Of a stretch of DNA of 64,000 bases, positions 16,579 through 25,532 are shown piece by piece. A program made the position numbers and the translations under genes. The stretch is from Hyphomonadaceae bacterium UKL13-1. Lineage in GTDB: Bacteria; Pseudomonadota; Alphaproteobacteria; Caulobacterales; Aquidulcibacteraceae. The notes under the pieces were generated by a model that was not told where the DNA came from, made no database searches, and worked only from the letters and a program-made list of their open reading frames with translations. Positions within the stretch are counted from its first letter, which is position 1. Each line of letters starts with the position of its first letter. The stretch spans positions 2,314,001 through 2,378,000 of the forward strand of contig CP012156.1 in the NCBI GenBank assembly GCA_001602435.1. Reading direction: 5' to 3'.

Positions 16579-18720
16579 ATGAACCGCCGTAACCTTTTGG
16601 CCGCCATTTCGACCACAGCTTTGGGATTTTTGACGTTGAACACATCCGCCCTCGCCCAAACCGCCGCTGATGCGGTGAGCAATGATCCTTTTTTGTGGCT
16701 GGAGGAAGTGGAAGGCGATAAGGCGCTAACGTGGGTGCGCGGACAGAACGCGCGCTCGCTGCCCAAGCTGACGCAAGACCCTCGCTATGCGAAGCTTGAG
16801 GAAGATGCACTCAACATCATTCGCGCCAAGGACCGCTTGACCTTTGGCTCCTACTCCGGCGGCTATGTCAGCAATTTCTGGCAGGACACCAATCATGTGC
16901 GTGGCATTTGGCGCCGGGCAGACTTTACCGCTTGGCGCTTGGGCAGCCCTGCGTGGGAAACTGTGCTGGACATTGATAAGCTGGCCAAGGATGAGGGCAA
17001 GAATTGGGTCTATCAGGGCAGCAATCCCCTCGACCCGCATAATATTTGGAATACCCGCTTGCTGCTGGACCTCTCCAATGGCGGCAAGGATGCCGATACC
17101 AAGCGCGAATGGGATGTGAAGACCCGCTCGTTCGTCGAAGGCGGCTTTGAGCTTCCAGAGGCAAAATCTGGGGCCGTTTGGGTCGATAAGGACACCTTGT
17201 TGGTCTCCACCGACTGGGGCCCAGGCTCGATGACTGAAAGCGGTTATGCCTTTATCGTCAAGCGCTTGAAGCGTGGCCAAAAGCTAGAAGACGCGGTCGA
17301 AATCTATCGCGGCACCGAAAAGGACGTGGCAGTCGCTGCCTTCCGAGTCGATGATGGCACGCGCTATCATCACTTCATCAATCGCGCGCCCACCTTCTTC
17401 ACCACCGAGACCTATTATTTGGAAACGGACGGCAAAGTCGCCAAATTGGATCTGCCCAGCAAGCACAGCCTGCAAGGCCTGCGCGCGGGTCAAGTTTATC
17501 TGACGCTGCAAGAAGACTGGACGCCACGTGGGGCCAAGAAGGCGATTGCCGCAGGCTCACTCGTCAGCGCACCCTTGGCCGCATTGAAAGCCAAGACCGG
17601 GGCTATTGCAACCACCACCATCTATGCACCCGGCCCCCGGGAAGCCTTGCAAGATGTTTCTCTGGCCAAGACGGGCCTTTACCTGACCCTTTCGACCAAT
17701 GTGAAAAGTGCGGTTCGCTATTATACCCAGAATGCGAAGGGCGCTTGGTCGTTCAAGCCGGTTGCTTTGCCAGCCAATGGCGTGGCTTCAGTTGTGGATG
17801 CTGGCATCCGCCAAGAAGAAGCCTTCTTCTCCTACAATGACTTCATCACCCCACCGTCGATCCTGTTTGCCGCTAAGCCAAGCGACAAGCCAGTCACGGT
17901 TCAGGCCCAAGCGGCTCGCTTTGATGCCTCCAACCTTGAAGTCAATCAGTATGAGGCGACCTCCAAGGATGGCACCAAAATCCCCTATTTCGTCATTGCA
18001 AAGAAGGGCTTGGTCTTAGACGGCACCGCCCCGACGCTGCTTTATGGCTATGGTGGCTTTGAAGTCTCGCTCTTGCCAAATTATTCCGCGATGAATGGCA
18101 AATTGTGGAACGAGCGCGGCGGTGTTTATGTTTTGGCCAATATTCGTGGCGGCGGCGAGTTTGGCCCCGCGTGGCATACGGCAGGCCTGAAGGGCAAGCG
18201 GCAAGTAATCTATGATGATTTCATTGGTGTCGCTGAAGATCTGATCGCGCGCAAAATCACCAGCCCGCGCCGACTGGGCATTCAAGGTGGCTCGAATGGT
18301 GGTCTTCTCATGGGCGTGATGATGACCCAGCGGCCGGAATTGTTCCAAGCGGTTGTCTGCCAAGTTCCGCTTCTGGATATGCTGCGCTATCACAAACTTC
18401 TGGCCGGTGCCTCCTGGGTAGACGAATATGGCGATCCAGAAGTGCCAGCCGAGCGGCCTTGGTTGGAAAAATTCAGCCCCTATCAGAACTTGAAGAAGAC
18501 AAGCCCCTTCCCAGAGGCCTTCTTCTTGACCTCGACCAAGGACGACCGGGTCCATCCCGGCCACGCGCGCAAATATGCAGCCAAGATGGAAAGCTTGGGC
18601 ATGCCCTTCCTTTATTATGAGAATATTGATGGGGGGCATTCGGCGGCCGCGAACTTGGTGGAAAGCGCCAAGCAGCGGGCACTGGTCGCAACCTATCTGA
18701 TGCAAAAATTGGTCGATTAG
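16579..18720 (+). CDS. Prolyl oligopeptidase family serine peptidase, exported
   Basis: A 713-residue S9 peptidase. The N-terminus NRRNLLAAISTTALGFLTL ending SALAQ looks like a signal peptide, and the twin Arg suggests possible Tat export. A beta-propeller occupies roughly residues 40-440. The catalytic domain holds GGSNGGLLMGV (Ser about 572), TKDDRVHPGHARK (Asp about 655) and DGGHSAA (His about 686). The YGYGGF and ANIRGGGEFGPAWH blocks are typical of the family. SD GAGGGG precedes ATG 16579. Likely cleaves short Pro-containing peptides in the periplasm. Confidence 0.92.
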   Translation: MNRRNLLAAISTTALGFLTLNTSALAQTAADAVSNDPFLWLEEVEGDKALTWVRGQNARSLPKLTQDPRYAKLEEDALNIIRAKDRLTFGSYSGGYVSNFWQDTNHVRGIWRRADFTAWRLGSPAWETVLDIDKLAKDEGKNWVYQGSNPLDPHNIWNTRLLLDLSNGGKDADTKREWDVKTRSFVEGGFELPEAKSGAVWVDKDTLLVSTDWGPGSMTESGYAFIVKRLKRGQKLEDAVEIYRGTEKDVAVAAFRVDDGTRYHHFINRAPTFFTTETYYLETDGKVAKLDLPSKHSLQGLRAGQVYLTLQEDWTPRGAKKAIAAGSLVSAPLAALKAKTGAIATTTIYAPGPREALQDVSLAKTGLYLTLSTNVKSAVRYYTQNAKGAWSFKPVALPANGVASVVDAGIRQEEAFFSYNDFITPPSILFAAKPSDKPVTVQAQAARFDASNLEVNQYEATSKDGTKIPYFVIAKKGLVLDGTAPTLLYGYGGFEVSLLPNYSAMNGKLWNERGGVYVLANIRGGGEFGPAWHTAGLKGKRQVIYDDFIGVAEDLIARKITSPRRLGIQGGSNGGLLMGVMMTQRPELFQAVVCQVPLLDMLRYHKLLAGASWVDEYGDPEVPAERPWLEKFSPYQNLKKTSPFPEAFFLTSTKDDRVHPGHARKYAAKMESLGMPFLYYENIDGGHSAAANLVESAKQRALVATYLMQKLVD

Positions 18721-18728
18721 GTCAGAAA

Positions 18729-18755
18729 GCTTGGCCCCAGTGGCCAAGCGACCTA
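18729..18755 (+). terminator. Possible weak terminator after the peptidase gene
   Basis: Stem GCTTGGCC / GGCCAAGC with a five-base loop, nine bases after the stop codon. The following sequence has only a short ATTT, so termination would be inefficient or factor-assisted. Confidence 0.4.
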
Positions 18756-18796
18756 TTTGACTTACGAGAGGGACGCAACGGAGCAGGAGACAGGCG

Positions 18797-19246
18797 ATGA
18801 AGCCTATACATATCATGCTGGCGTGCGGGCTTTTGGCCTTCACCGCAGCTTGCGAGACGATTCCCTTTGAAGAGCGGGCGAAAGCCTATGAAGACCAGAT
18901 GGTGCAACGCTTTGTCGGCAAATCAGCTGACGAATTGGTGCTGGCCTTTGGTCCGCCGCAATCATCTTACAAGCTGACCGATGGCCGCGATGTGCTGCAA
19001 TATGAGCAAAAGCGCACGAGCACTCAGGGCGGGGAAAGCTATACGAGCTTTCGTGAAGTAACCCGCTTTCGGACCGAAACAGACGCGGCTGGCAATGTGC
19101 GGACGGTGCAATATACTGAATCCGTGCCGGTGATGAACTCATCGCCCGTTTATACGGTCAATCAGAATTGCATCCGGCGATTTGTGGTGGCGAGCGATAA
19201 AAAGGTTGAAAGCTTCCGTTGGGAAGGCAATGCCTGCTTCCGTTAA
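18797..19246 (+). CDS. Hypothetical lipoprotein
   Basis: A 149-residue protein with a lipoprotein signal: ACGLLAFTAAC, where the Cys at about residue 19 would be acylated. The middle (VGKSADELVLAFGPPQSSYKL and LQYEQKRT) resembles the small BamE/OmlA-like fold seen in many alphaproteobacterial lipoproteins, but this is only suggestive. A C-terminal Cys pair (NQNC...NACFR) may form a disulfide. SD GGAGA precedes ATG 18797. Its stop shares TTAA (19243-19246) with the convergent TetR gene. Confidence 0.75.
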   Translation: MKPIHIMLACGLLAFTAACETIPFEERAKAYEDQMVQRFVGKSADELVLAFGPPQSSYKLTDGRDVLQYEQKRTSTQGGESYTSFREVTRFRTETDAAGNVRTVQYTESVPVMNSSPVYTVNQNCIRRFVVASDKKVESFRWEGNACFR

Positions 19247-19818
19247 GCACGGGTTGCCAGCGGCATCCCCGCGCCAATCAGGCTAGCAAATTGGGTAATC
19301 AGCGCGGCCAAATCTTCATAGCTGGTCGCCTGAACCTTCAACCCATGCAACGCCGCCGTAATGGCGCGCGCCTGAAGGGCTTGGACGCTGGGGGCCACCA
19401 GATTGGTCAAGCGCGCCTCGACCAAGGCCTGCATCCGACTGTCAATGGCAGAGACAACATCGCCAACCAAGGCAGAATTGGTGGCCATCAGTTCTGCGCC
19501 ATGCGGGGAGGTATGGATCGCCTGCCAACTCAAGCCATGCAAAGCAAGCCCAGCCGCAGCCAGCCCTTGTGAAAACGGCATATCTGCAGGCCAAGCGGCC
19601 TCCGCCGCATCACAACTTGCCCGCCCGAGCGCCACGGCCAAGGCCGCAAAAATGGCCGCTTTATTCTCATAGGATTGGTAGAGGGCCGGCCGCGAAATGC
19701 CCGCGTCGCCCGCCACATCCTCCATCGAGGCGCGCTTAAACCCATAGCGCGAGAAGACCGCTAAGGCTGCGTGCAGAATCTTGTCGCGGCGAGGATCGCC
19801 ATCTAAACGTATTGACAT
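19243..19818 (-). CDS. TetR-family transcriptional regulator (probably leaderless)
   Basis: A 191-residue regulator with an N-terminal helix-turn-helix: RRDKILHAALAVFSRYGFKR, then MEDVAGDAGISRPALYQSY, the usual TetR recognition region. The C-terminal domain is Ala-rich and helical. No Shine-Dalgarno lies before ATG 19818-19816; instead a near-consensus promoter places the transcription start on the A of the ATG (see the promoter entry). It is divergent from the NAD-dependent epimerase gene, its most likely target, besides itself. Confidence 0.88.
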   Translation of the reverse strand: MSIRLDGDPRRDKILHAALAVFSRYGFKRASMEDVAGDAGISRPALYQSYENKAAIFAALAVALGRASCDAAEAAWPADMPFSQGLAAAGLALHGLSWQAIHTSPHGAELMATNSALVGDVVSAIDSRMQALVEARLTNLVAPSVQALQARAITAALHGLKVQATSYEDLAALITQFASLIGAGMPLATRA

Positions 19819-19853
19819 TTAGTGATAATATTGTCAGATCGTCATAATGTCAA
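19812..19853 (-). promoter_or_regulatory. Promoter of leaderless tetR with overlapping operator-like inverted repeat
   Basis: On the minus strand, -35 TTGACA (19853-19848), a 17-base spacer and -10 TATTAT (19830-19825). The last base of the -10 box is seven bases before the A of the tetR ATG, so +1 should coincide with the start codon. An inverted repeat TTGACATT / AATGTCAA (19812-19819 and 19846-19853) spans the -35 and the start codon; a further TGTCA lies at 19832-19836. The geometry suggests autorepression and joint control of the divergent epimerase gene. Confidence 0.65.
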
Positions 19854-19876
19854 TTTGTACACTGAAGGAATAGAAG

Positions 19877-20911
19877 ATGGCGAGCAAGGGTTTGGTGCTG
19901 GTTACAGGCGGATCGGGCTATATTGGCGGCTATGTCATCGCGCAGTTATTGGACGCGGGCTATCACGTGCGCACCACCATCCGCAATCTTGGCCGTGAGC
20001 CAGAGGTTCGCGAAGCCCTTAAGAAGATTACGCCCAACCTCGACAATCTCACCTTTTTCGCCGCAGACCTGACGCGCGATGATGGCTGGGCAGAAGCCGT
20101 TGAGGGCGTTGATTATGTGCAGCATGTTGCCTCGCCCTTCCCGGCCGTGATGCCCAAGGACGAAAATGAGCTGATTGGCCCAGCCCGCGAAGGGGCTTTG
20201 CGCGCGCTGCGCTTTGCCCGTGATGCCGGAGTGAAGCGGGTTGTCATGACCTCGTCCATGGCCGCCATCTCTTATGGACATGGTGGCTCGCAGACGCGGG
20301 CCTATAATGAGGCGGATTGGACCAATGAAGCCAGCCCGGATACCGGTGCCTATATTCGATCCAAAACCATTGCCGAGCGCGCGGCTTGGGACTTCATCAA
20401 GGCCGAAGGTGGCACGCTGGAACTCTCCACGATTTGCCCCAGTGCGGTGCTTGGACCTATCCTTGGGCCGGACTTCTCCACCTCGATCCTCTTGGTACAA
20501 AAGCTGTTGAACGGCGACTTCCCAGGCAGCCCACGTTTGGGCTTCTCGCTGGTGGATGTCCGCGACGTAGCTGATTTGCATATCCGTGCGATGACCCATG
20601 AAAAAGCTGCAGGAGAGCGCTTCTTGGCTGCTTGCGACTTCTATTGGGTCGAAGATGTGGCGCGCGTGCTGCGCGAAGATTTGGGCACCCAAGCCCGGAA
20701 AGCCCCAACCGGTCGCCTGCCCAGCTGGCTGGTGCGCATCATCGCCAATTTCGACCCCGTCATTAGAGGGGTGGCGTTTGAGCTCGACAAAGTGCGGATG
20801 GCCGACAATACCAAGGCCAAAACCCTACTCGGCTGGACCCCACGCGACGTCCGCACCTCCATCACCGACACCGCCCGCAGCCTAATCCGGGAAGGCATTG
20901 TGCGGGTCTAA
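19877..20911 (+). CDS. NAD(P)-dependent epimerase / aldehyde reductase-like extended SDR
   Basis: A 344-residue extended short-chain dehydrogenase. Rossmann motif VTGGSGYIGGYVIAQLL (GxxGxxG, about 8-25), then TTIRNLGREPEV and FFAADLTRDDGWAEAVEG; the pattern VQHVASPFP and VMTSSMAAISYGH resembles dihydroflavonol-4-reductase-like aldehyde reductases. The YxxxK Tyr/Lys pair is in YIRSKTIAERAAW. Substrate not predictable. SD GAAGGAA precedes ATG 19877. Divergent from tetR, and convergent with the AHSA1 gene by a four-base CTAA overlap (20908-20911). Confidence 0.88.
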   Translation: MASKGLVLVTGGSGYIGGYVIAQLLDAGYHVRTTIRNLGREPEVREALKKITPNLDNLTFFAADLTRDDGWAEAVEGVDYVQHVASPFPAVMPKDENELIGPAREGALRALRFARDAGVKRVVMTSSMAAISYGHGGSQTRAYNEADWTNEASPDTGAYIRSKTIAERAAWDFIKAEGGTLELSTICPSAVLGPILGPDFSTSILLVQKLLNGDFPGSPRLGFSLVDVRDVADLHIRAMTHEKAAGERFLAACDFYWVEDVARVLREDLGTQARKAPTGRLPSWLVRIIANFDPVIRGVAFELDKVRMADNTKAKTLLGWTPRDVRTSITDTARSLIREGIVRV

Positions 20912-21372
20912 AGGCTTTGCGCCAAGGCATCTAATTGGTCGGCGGCGGCGTTCCAGCCGCCTTCGAAACCCATGGCTTCGTGTTGCTTGGCGGTTTCTTC
21001 GCTCCAATGGCGCGCGCCCCATTCCATCAAAGTGCCACCATCTGGGGCATCTTCGAGAACGACATAACCCGTCATGAAGGGCGCGTTGGCACCAGGCAGC
21101 CAGTCGCCGACATAGGCGTCGGTGAAGGTCTGCTTATGGCCTTCCACCACTTCAAGATATTGGCCGCGCATGGGGTTTTCTTCACCAGCCGGACCATTCA
21201 TGACGATGTAACTACCCCCGCCCGGGCGGACATCGATCTCGGCGACCGATACTGTCCAAGGCTTCGGGCAATACCATTGCTTCAGGAGCGCGCCTTCAGA
21301 CCAACAGCGCCACACTTTGGCGCGCGAAGCTTTTAAGTGGCGGGTGATTTTGAGGGTGCGCGCGTCGGCCAT
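20908..21372 (-). CDS. AHSA1/SRPBCC domain protein
   Basis: A 154-residue START-like (Activator of Hsp90 ATPase homolog) protein. It opens LKITRHLKASRAKVWRCWSE, then LLKQWYCPKPWTV and VRPGGGSYIVMNGP, all normal for the family; the closing HEAMGFEGGWNAAADQLDAL is also typical. Such proteins bind hydrophobic ligands in a helix-grip cavity and often accompany stress or ArsR-type regulators, though none is adjacent here. Start ATG directly follows the stop of the DUF4287 gene (TGA then ATG), so the two are co-translated. Confidence 0.9.
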   Translation of the reverse strand: MADARTLKITRHLKASRAKVWRCWSEGALLKQWYCPKPWTVSVAEIDVRPGGGSYIVMNGPAGEENPMRGQYLEVVEGHKQTFTDAYVGDWLPGANAPFMTGYVVLEDAPDGGTLMEWGARHWSEETAKQHEAMGFEGGWNAAADQLDALAQSL

Positions 21373-21603
21373 TCATGCATCTCCTTCTTTTTTGACGCCC
21401 TTGAGCAGCGCAAAAATCGCCATGGAATGACCATGGCCCAATGCATGATGTTCTTTAAACCACGCCACAAGCGCGCCTGCTTTGGTAGACGGCTTGAGTA
21501 TTCCGCCTTCGGTCCAGCCTTGTTCGTCAGCTAAGCGCCGAAGGTCAGCTGGCGTCAGGCCTGTCTTTTTGTGGATGGTATCGAGATAGGCTTGAAAGGA
21601 CAC
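21373..21603 (-). CDS. DUF4287 domain protein
   Basis: A 76-residue cytosolic protein matching DUF4287: FQAYLDTIHKKTGLTPADLR, then GGILKPSTKAGALVAWFKEH and a LGHGHSMAIFALLKG closing segment. It has no known activity. It often accompanies AHSA1-type SRPBCC genes, as here, where its stop directly abuts the start of the AHSA1 gene. The start ATG at 21603 is preceded by an AGGA-like sequence. Confidence 0.87.
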   Translation of the reverse strand: MSFQAYLDTIHKKTGLTPADLRRLADEQGWTEGGILKPSTKAGALVAWFKEHHALGHGHSMAIFALLKGVKKEGDA

Positions 21604-21633
21604 GCGGCTCTGATCCTATGGGCAAGGTAGCGA

Positions 21634-22299
21634 TTAGGTCGGCTTTACGGTTCCCAAAAAGCCAATAAGGATCAGCAAAGCATAGGTCAGCCAAACCCAC
21701 AAGCGGGCACGGTCCATCGCCTGTCGCAACGGGATTTCCGTCTCATCGCTGGAGCCTTTTTCAATCACGGCTAGCAAGAGCGGGCCAACGGGCCTGCCTG
21801 CGACATCGATCATGATCGCGGCCCCAAAAATGGCGGCAAAGACCAATGCCTTTTGGCTGAGCCAGCTTTCAATGAGGGGGCCCCAGCCCAATAGCGAGGT
21901 GATGCCAATCCCGGCATAAAAGGCCGTGATGGCGAGCTTCAACCAGAATTCAATCTGCTTGAGCTGCGGCACGATGGGCTTTCCCGTCATCAGATGAATG
22001 GCCCATGTCAGGCCCATCCAAACCGCCCCGACCAGCCAAGCCAGCCACAGGCCCCAATTGGGTACATCCCAATAGCCAGCCACATCGACAAGGGTGATCG
22101 ACAAGGGCACCATGATGACCCAAGCCGTGCGCGGCCCCATGTCGACCACGCCCAATAGCCTCAAGAGTTCAAGCCGTGTTGCCAACGGCTTTGCCCGGTT
22201 ACGGAAAGCCGAACCCAAGATCGCAACGCCAAGATCGCCGCCTAGCCAGAAGACAAAAGCCAAAACATGGACATAAACAAGTACGTCATAGAGGCCCAT
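21634..22299 (-). CDS. Multi-pass membrane protein (unidentified, possibly CopD/DUF2269-like)
   Basis: A 221-residue protein with six or seven hydrophobic helices. The first, VLVYVHVLAFVFWLGGDLG, has the HxxxxxxWLGG-type pattern of membrane proteins such as CopD, DUF2269 and HemJ, which use helix histidines for metal or heme, but no firm assignment is possible. ATG 22299 is preceded by GGGGAGA at seven bases. It lies 35 bases after the DUF3598 gene on the same strand and may be co-transcribed. Confidence 0.7.
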   Translation of the reverse strand: MGLYDVLVYVHVLAFVFWLGGDLGVAILGSAFRNRAKPLATRLELLRLLGVVDMGPRTAWVIMVPLSITLVDVAGYWDVPNWGLWLAWLVGAVWMGLTWAIHLMTGKPIVPQLKQIEFWLKLAITAFYAGIGITSLLGWGPLIESWLSQKALVFAAIFGAAIMIDVAGRPVGPLLLAVIEKGSSDETEIPLRQAMDRARLWVWLTYALLILIGFLGTVKPT

Positions 22300-22334
22300 A
22301 CAGTCTCCCCGGGCGCGTGAGCAAAGAGAAAGAC

Positions 22335-22781
22335 TTACTTCACACGCCGCTCTTTGATGCAAGTGCGCTTCACCAGCTTGTCTTCTTCAAACCAATGCCA
22401 AGTACGACCCCGATCATTGCCGTCATCGGACAATTGGATCATCTCATAAAGATAGGTGCCGGGGCTGTCCTTGCGGGTCCAAGTGAGCACAACCGTCTTA
22501 TCGTCAATTTCCCAAGCCCGGCCAAAGATGCGCTCGGTATCCCACCAAATCTGTTTGTCCTTATAGGTCGCGGGAAAATGGATCTCCTCGCGGCGGCCAT
22601 CGGGCCACGTATAGGTATTGATCTGATAATAGGGATAAGTCGCGTCATCTTGGAATTTGCATTGCAGATGCGAGGCGTGGCGATCCAGCTCAACATTATT
22701 GGCGTCGACATGGATATATTCCCCGACCCATTCGCCTTCATGACGGGCCAAAAGCGGCATGCCGGTTCGAATATTATCCAT
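22335..22781 (-). CDS. DUF3598 family (calycin-like) protein
   Basis: A 148-residue soluble protein. It opens LLARHEGEWVGEYIHVDANN and has LDRHASHLQCKF, PYYQINTYTWPDGRREEI and YEMIQLSDDGNDRGRTWHWF. This pattern of a beta-barrel with conserved Trp and Arg matches DUF3598 proteins, which are predicted to have a lipocalin-like barrel. Ligand unknown. ATG 22781 is preceded by AAGGGA. It diverges from the enoyl-CoA hydratase gene at 22868. Confidence 0.78.
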   Translation of the reverse strand: MDNIRTGMPLLARHEGEWVGEYIHVDANNVELDRHASHLQCKFQDDATYPYYQINTYTWPDGRREEIHFPATYKDKQIWWDTERIFGRAWEIDDKTVVLTWTRKDSPGTYLYEMIQLSDDGNDRGRTWHWFEEDKLVKRTCIKERRVK

Positions 22782-22867
22782 AATGCAGAATCCCTTTTGA
22801 AGCAGACCAAAGACGTCTAAGCTGCGACAGTAAATGATATATCCTATACCTCTGACAAGGCCTTCCC

Positions 22868-23647
22868 GTGGAAAACCTCATCCTTCTGCAGCGCCACGCT
22901 AATCACTCCGCGACTTTGTGGATCAATCGACCCGATAAGCGCAATGCGCTTTCTGTTGCCATGTGGGCGGCGATCCCGGCACGCGTGGCAGAAGCCATTG
23001 CCGACCCTGACATCAAGCTCCTGTTCATTCGGGGCGCGGGCGGGGTGTTTGCTGCCGGTGCCGATATCTCGGAAATGCCAGAAGTCTATGCGACAGCCGA
23101 AGCCGCCCTTTTAAATGATGAGAAGATTCAAGCCGCGATGAAGGCGCTGGAAGAGTGCCCCAAGCCCGTCATCGCCTTGATCGAAGGGCCTTGCGTGGGG
23201 GGCGGCTGTGGCATCGCCCTAGCGTGCGACCTGCGCATTGGCGTCGAGGGCAGCCGCTATGGGGTGACGCCAGCAAAGCTCGGTCTCGTTTATGGCGCAG
23301 GCGATACGCGGCGATTGATCCAAGCGGTCGGCCTTTCCAAAGCCAAAGACATTTTATTCACCGGTCGCTTGCTCGATAGCGCAGAGGCGCTCGCCTGTGG
23401 CCTGATTGATCGCTTGGTGACTTCCGATCACTTGGAAGCAGTCGCGGCAGATTACGCCGCGAAGATCGGTGCGGCCTCGGTCTATTCGATCCGCGCGCAA
23501 AAGCAGATTTTGGCAATGTTGCGCGGCGGCTGTGACGATGCCGAAGCCAGCCGCGCACTTTTTGGCGCAAGCTTTACGGGCGAAGATTTCAAAGAGGGCT
23601 TTGCTGCCTTTATGGAAAAGCGGCCTGCGCAATTTCCTGTGCGCTGA
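22868..23647 (+). CDS. Enoyl-CoA hydratase/isomerase family protein
   Basis: A 259-residue crotonase-fold enzyme. N-terminal ATLWINRPDKRNALSVAMW, then the oxyanion segment IRGAGGVFAAGADISEM and the second CoA-binding/catalytic block PVIALIEGPCVGGGCGIALA. The Glu pair of true enoyl-CoA hydratases is only partly visible (GVTPAKLGLVYGAG lacks the usual Glu pattern), so the exact reaction (hydratase, isomerase or other) stays open. GTG 22868 is the start. Oriented away from the DUF3598 gene. Confidence 0.85.
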   Translation: MENLILLQRHANHSATLWINRPDKRNALSVAMWAAIPARVAEAIADPDIKLLFIRGAGGVFAAGADISEMPEVYATAEAALLNDEKIQAAMKALEECPKPVIALIEGPCVGGGCGIALACDLRIGVEGSRYGVTPAKLGLVYGAGDTRRLIQAVGLSKAKDILFTGRLLDSAEALACGLIDRLVTSDHLEAVAADYAAKIGAASVYSIRAQKQILAMLRGGCDDAEASRALFGASFTGEDFKEGFAAFMEKRPAQFPVR

Positions 23648-23716
23648 TTGTTTCTGCGCTAAATCCTGTGTGTTGAGTTGGGTGCCCATTGGGCCGTCAA
23701 AGAAGAGGGTTTGGGC

Positions 23717-24703
23717 GTGGCCAGTTTTGCCATCATTGGCGCGGGGATTAGTGGCTTAGCCTGCGGCAATGCAGTGGCTGCAGCGGGGCATGAGGTCGCC
23801 TTGTTTGACAAAGGGCGGGGTCCGGGCGGTCGCATGTCGACCCGGCGGATCGACACCCCCTTGGGCCAAGCCTTTTTTGACCATGGCGCGCAATTTTTCA
23901 CGGAGCGGGACCCGGACTTTCAAAAGGCGATTTCAACGCTAGAAGCACAAGGTGCAGTCGGTCTCTGGCGCGGCCAATTTGTGCGCGTGGATGGGCAGGG
24001 CCAACAGCACTCGCAGGGCGACGAGCCGCGTTATGTCGGTACACCGGGGATGAATGGCATTGTTCGCGGCCTTGCAGTGGGCTTAAACCCTGCTTGGGCG
24101 ATGCGCGTCAGCGCCCTTTCCGGCCAAAAAGGGGCTTGGCAACTCCATTTCGAAACAGGCGAAACCCTTGGGCCCTTTGACCAAATCATCTGCGCGGTGC
24201 CTGCTGAACAAGTCAGCGATCTTTTGGCTGCCCATACCCCAGCCATTGCCCAACAAGCCAAAGCGATCAATTCATTGCCCTGCTGGACAGGCCTGTTTGC
24301 CTTTGAAACGCCTTTGCCGCTGAATTGGGATATGGCGCGCTTTGAAGCCCATCGGGTGCTGGATGTGATCTCCGCAAGCGTGAATAAGCCCGGCCGCACG
24401 GGGCCTGCGACCTATGTCGTCCAAGGCCGCGCCGATTGGTCGATTGCGCATTTGGAAGAAAGCGCCGACGAGATTGCGACCACCCTCTTTCAGGCCTTGG
24501 CAGAGGTTTGCGGCCCCCTACCGACACCTCTGGTCCAATCCGCCCATCGCTGGCGCTATGCACGGGTCGAGACCAGCCATGGGCCGGGTCATTTGTATGA
24601 TGGCGATCAAGGCATAGGCGCGTGCGGCGATTGGTTGTCTGGCCCACGGGTTGAATCGGCTTGGTTATCTGGGCATCACTTGGGCCGACACCTGTCAGCT
24701 TAG
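23717..24703 (+). CDS. FAD-dependent amine-oxidase-like (renalase-type) oxidoreductase
   Basis: A 328-residue flavoprotein. The FAD-binding GAGISGLACGNAVAAAGHEV Rossmann motif begins at residue 7, followed by the second conserved block LFDKGRGPGGRMSTRR and FDHGAQFFT. The DxGRGPGGRMSTRR block is typical of the renalase-like/COG3380 group. Substrate unknown. GTG 23717 with GAGGG upstream is used; an upstream ATG at 23678 would add 13 residues before the motif. Ends with a small palindrome (TGTCAGC / GCTGACA, 24693-24709). Confidence 0.85.
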   Translation: MASFAIIGAGISGLACGNAVAAAGHEVALFDKGRGPGGRMSTRRIDTPLGQAFFDHGAQFFTERDPDFQKAISTLEAQGAVGLWRGQFVRVDGQGQQHSQGDEPRYVGTPGMNGIVRGLAVGLNPAWAMRVSALSGQKGAWQLHFETGETLGPFDQIICAVPAEQVSDLLAAHTPAIAQQAKAINSLPCWTGLFAFETPLPLNWDMARFEAHRVLDVISASVNKPGRTGPATYVVQGRADWSIAHLEESADEIATTLFQALAEVCGPLPTPLVQSAHRWRYARVETSHGPGHLYDGDQGIGACGDWLSGPRVESAWLSGHHLGRHLSA

Positions 24704-24779
24704 CTGACAAAATGAAAAGACCGTTCTACAACCTTTTTGCTCTCGTTTCTCTCACTCGGATTGTCCAAAGGAAGCCCAC

Positions 24780-25532
24780 ATGTTCTTGTCTTTAGCCACA
24801 TGGCCCGAAATTGATCAGCGGCTGAAAGCAGGCAAGCGCGGGATCATCATTCCCATTGGCAGTCACGAGCAACATGGCCCAACAGGCCTGATCGGCACAG
24901 ACGCGCTCTGCCCCGACATCATTGCGCGGGAAGCTGAAAAGCAGGGTGACTTACTGATCGCTCCGCCTTTTTCGATCGGCATGGCCCAGCACCATATGGG
25001 CTTTCCGGGCTCCATGACATTGCGACCCTCCACCATGATTGCCACCATTGTCGATTGGACGGCCAGCCTAACGCACGCTGGCTTTGACCGCCTCTATTGG
25101 GTCAATGGCCATGGCGGCAATGTCGCCACGATCCAAGCCGCTTTTGCGGAAACCTATGCGCCTTTTTCACTGCGCGGTGAGGCAGCACCCTTTGCCCATA
25201 TGCTGAAGAATTGGTGGGAATTGCCGGGGATTGAGCGTCTGTGCCTCGACATGTATCCCGTCGGCCATGGCTCACACGGCACGGCGTCTGAAGTGGCGGT
25301 CACCTATTGGGCCTACCCGGAGCGGGCCGACCTTGCAAAGCTGGTGTTGGACCCGAAAATTGCGCCCAATGGTCCGATCCGGGATGCCGCTGACTATCGC
25401 CGCCGCTTTGCGGATGGCCGCATCGGCTCTGACCCCACCCAGTCCACGCCAGAGCAAGGCGGCAAGATTGTTGCCGCTGCTGCTAGAGCCCTGATCACCG
25501 ACGCCACCAATTTCTTCGCTGAGACTGCCTGA
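24780..25532 (+). CDS. Creatininase family amidohydrolase
   Basis: A 250-residue metal-dependent amidase of the creatininase fold. It opens WPEIDQRLKAGKRGIIIPIG and carries SHEQHGPTGLIGTDALCPD (metal ligands Glu/His/Asp), PFSIGMAQHHMGFPGSMTL and VNGHGGNVATIQ. Creatininases and the related mycofactocin protein MftE and formamidopyrimidine hydrolase ArfB share this pattern, so the substrate is open. SD AAGGAAG precedes ATG 24780. Stop overlaps the next start as TGATG. Confidence 0.87.
   Translation: MFLSLATWPEIDQRLKAGKRGIIIPIGSHEQHGPTGLIGTDALCPDIIAREAEKQGDLLIAPPFSIGMAQHHMGFPGSMTLRPSTMIATIVDWTASLTHAGFDRLYWVNGHGGNVATIQAAFAETYAPFSLRGEAAPFAHMLKNWWELPGIERLCLDMYPVGHGSHGTASEVAVTYWAYPERADLAKLVLDPKIAPNGPIRDAADYRRRFADGRIGSDPTQSTPEQGGKIVAAAARALITDATNFFAETA

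Noticed and set aside
24693-24709. Palindrome TGTCAGC/GCTGACA as a terminator
   Set aside because: It overlaps the stop codon and has no T-tract.
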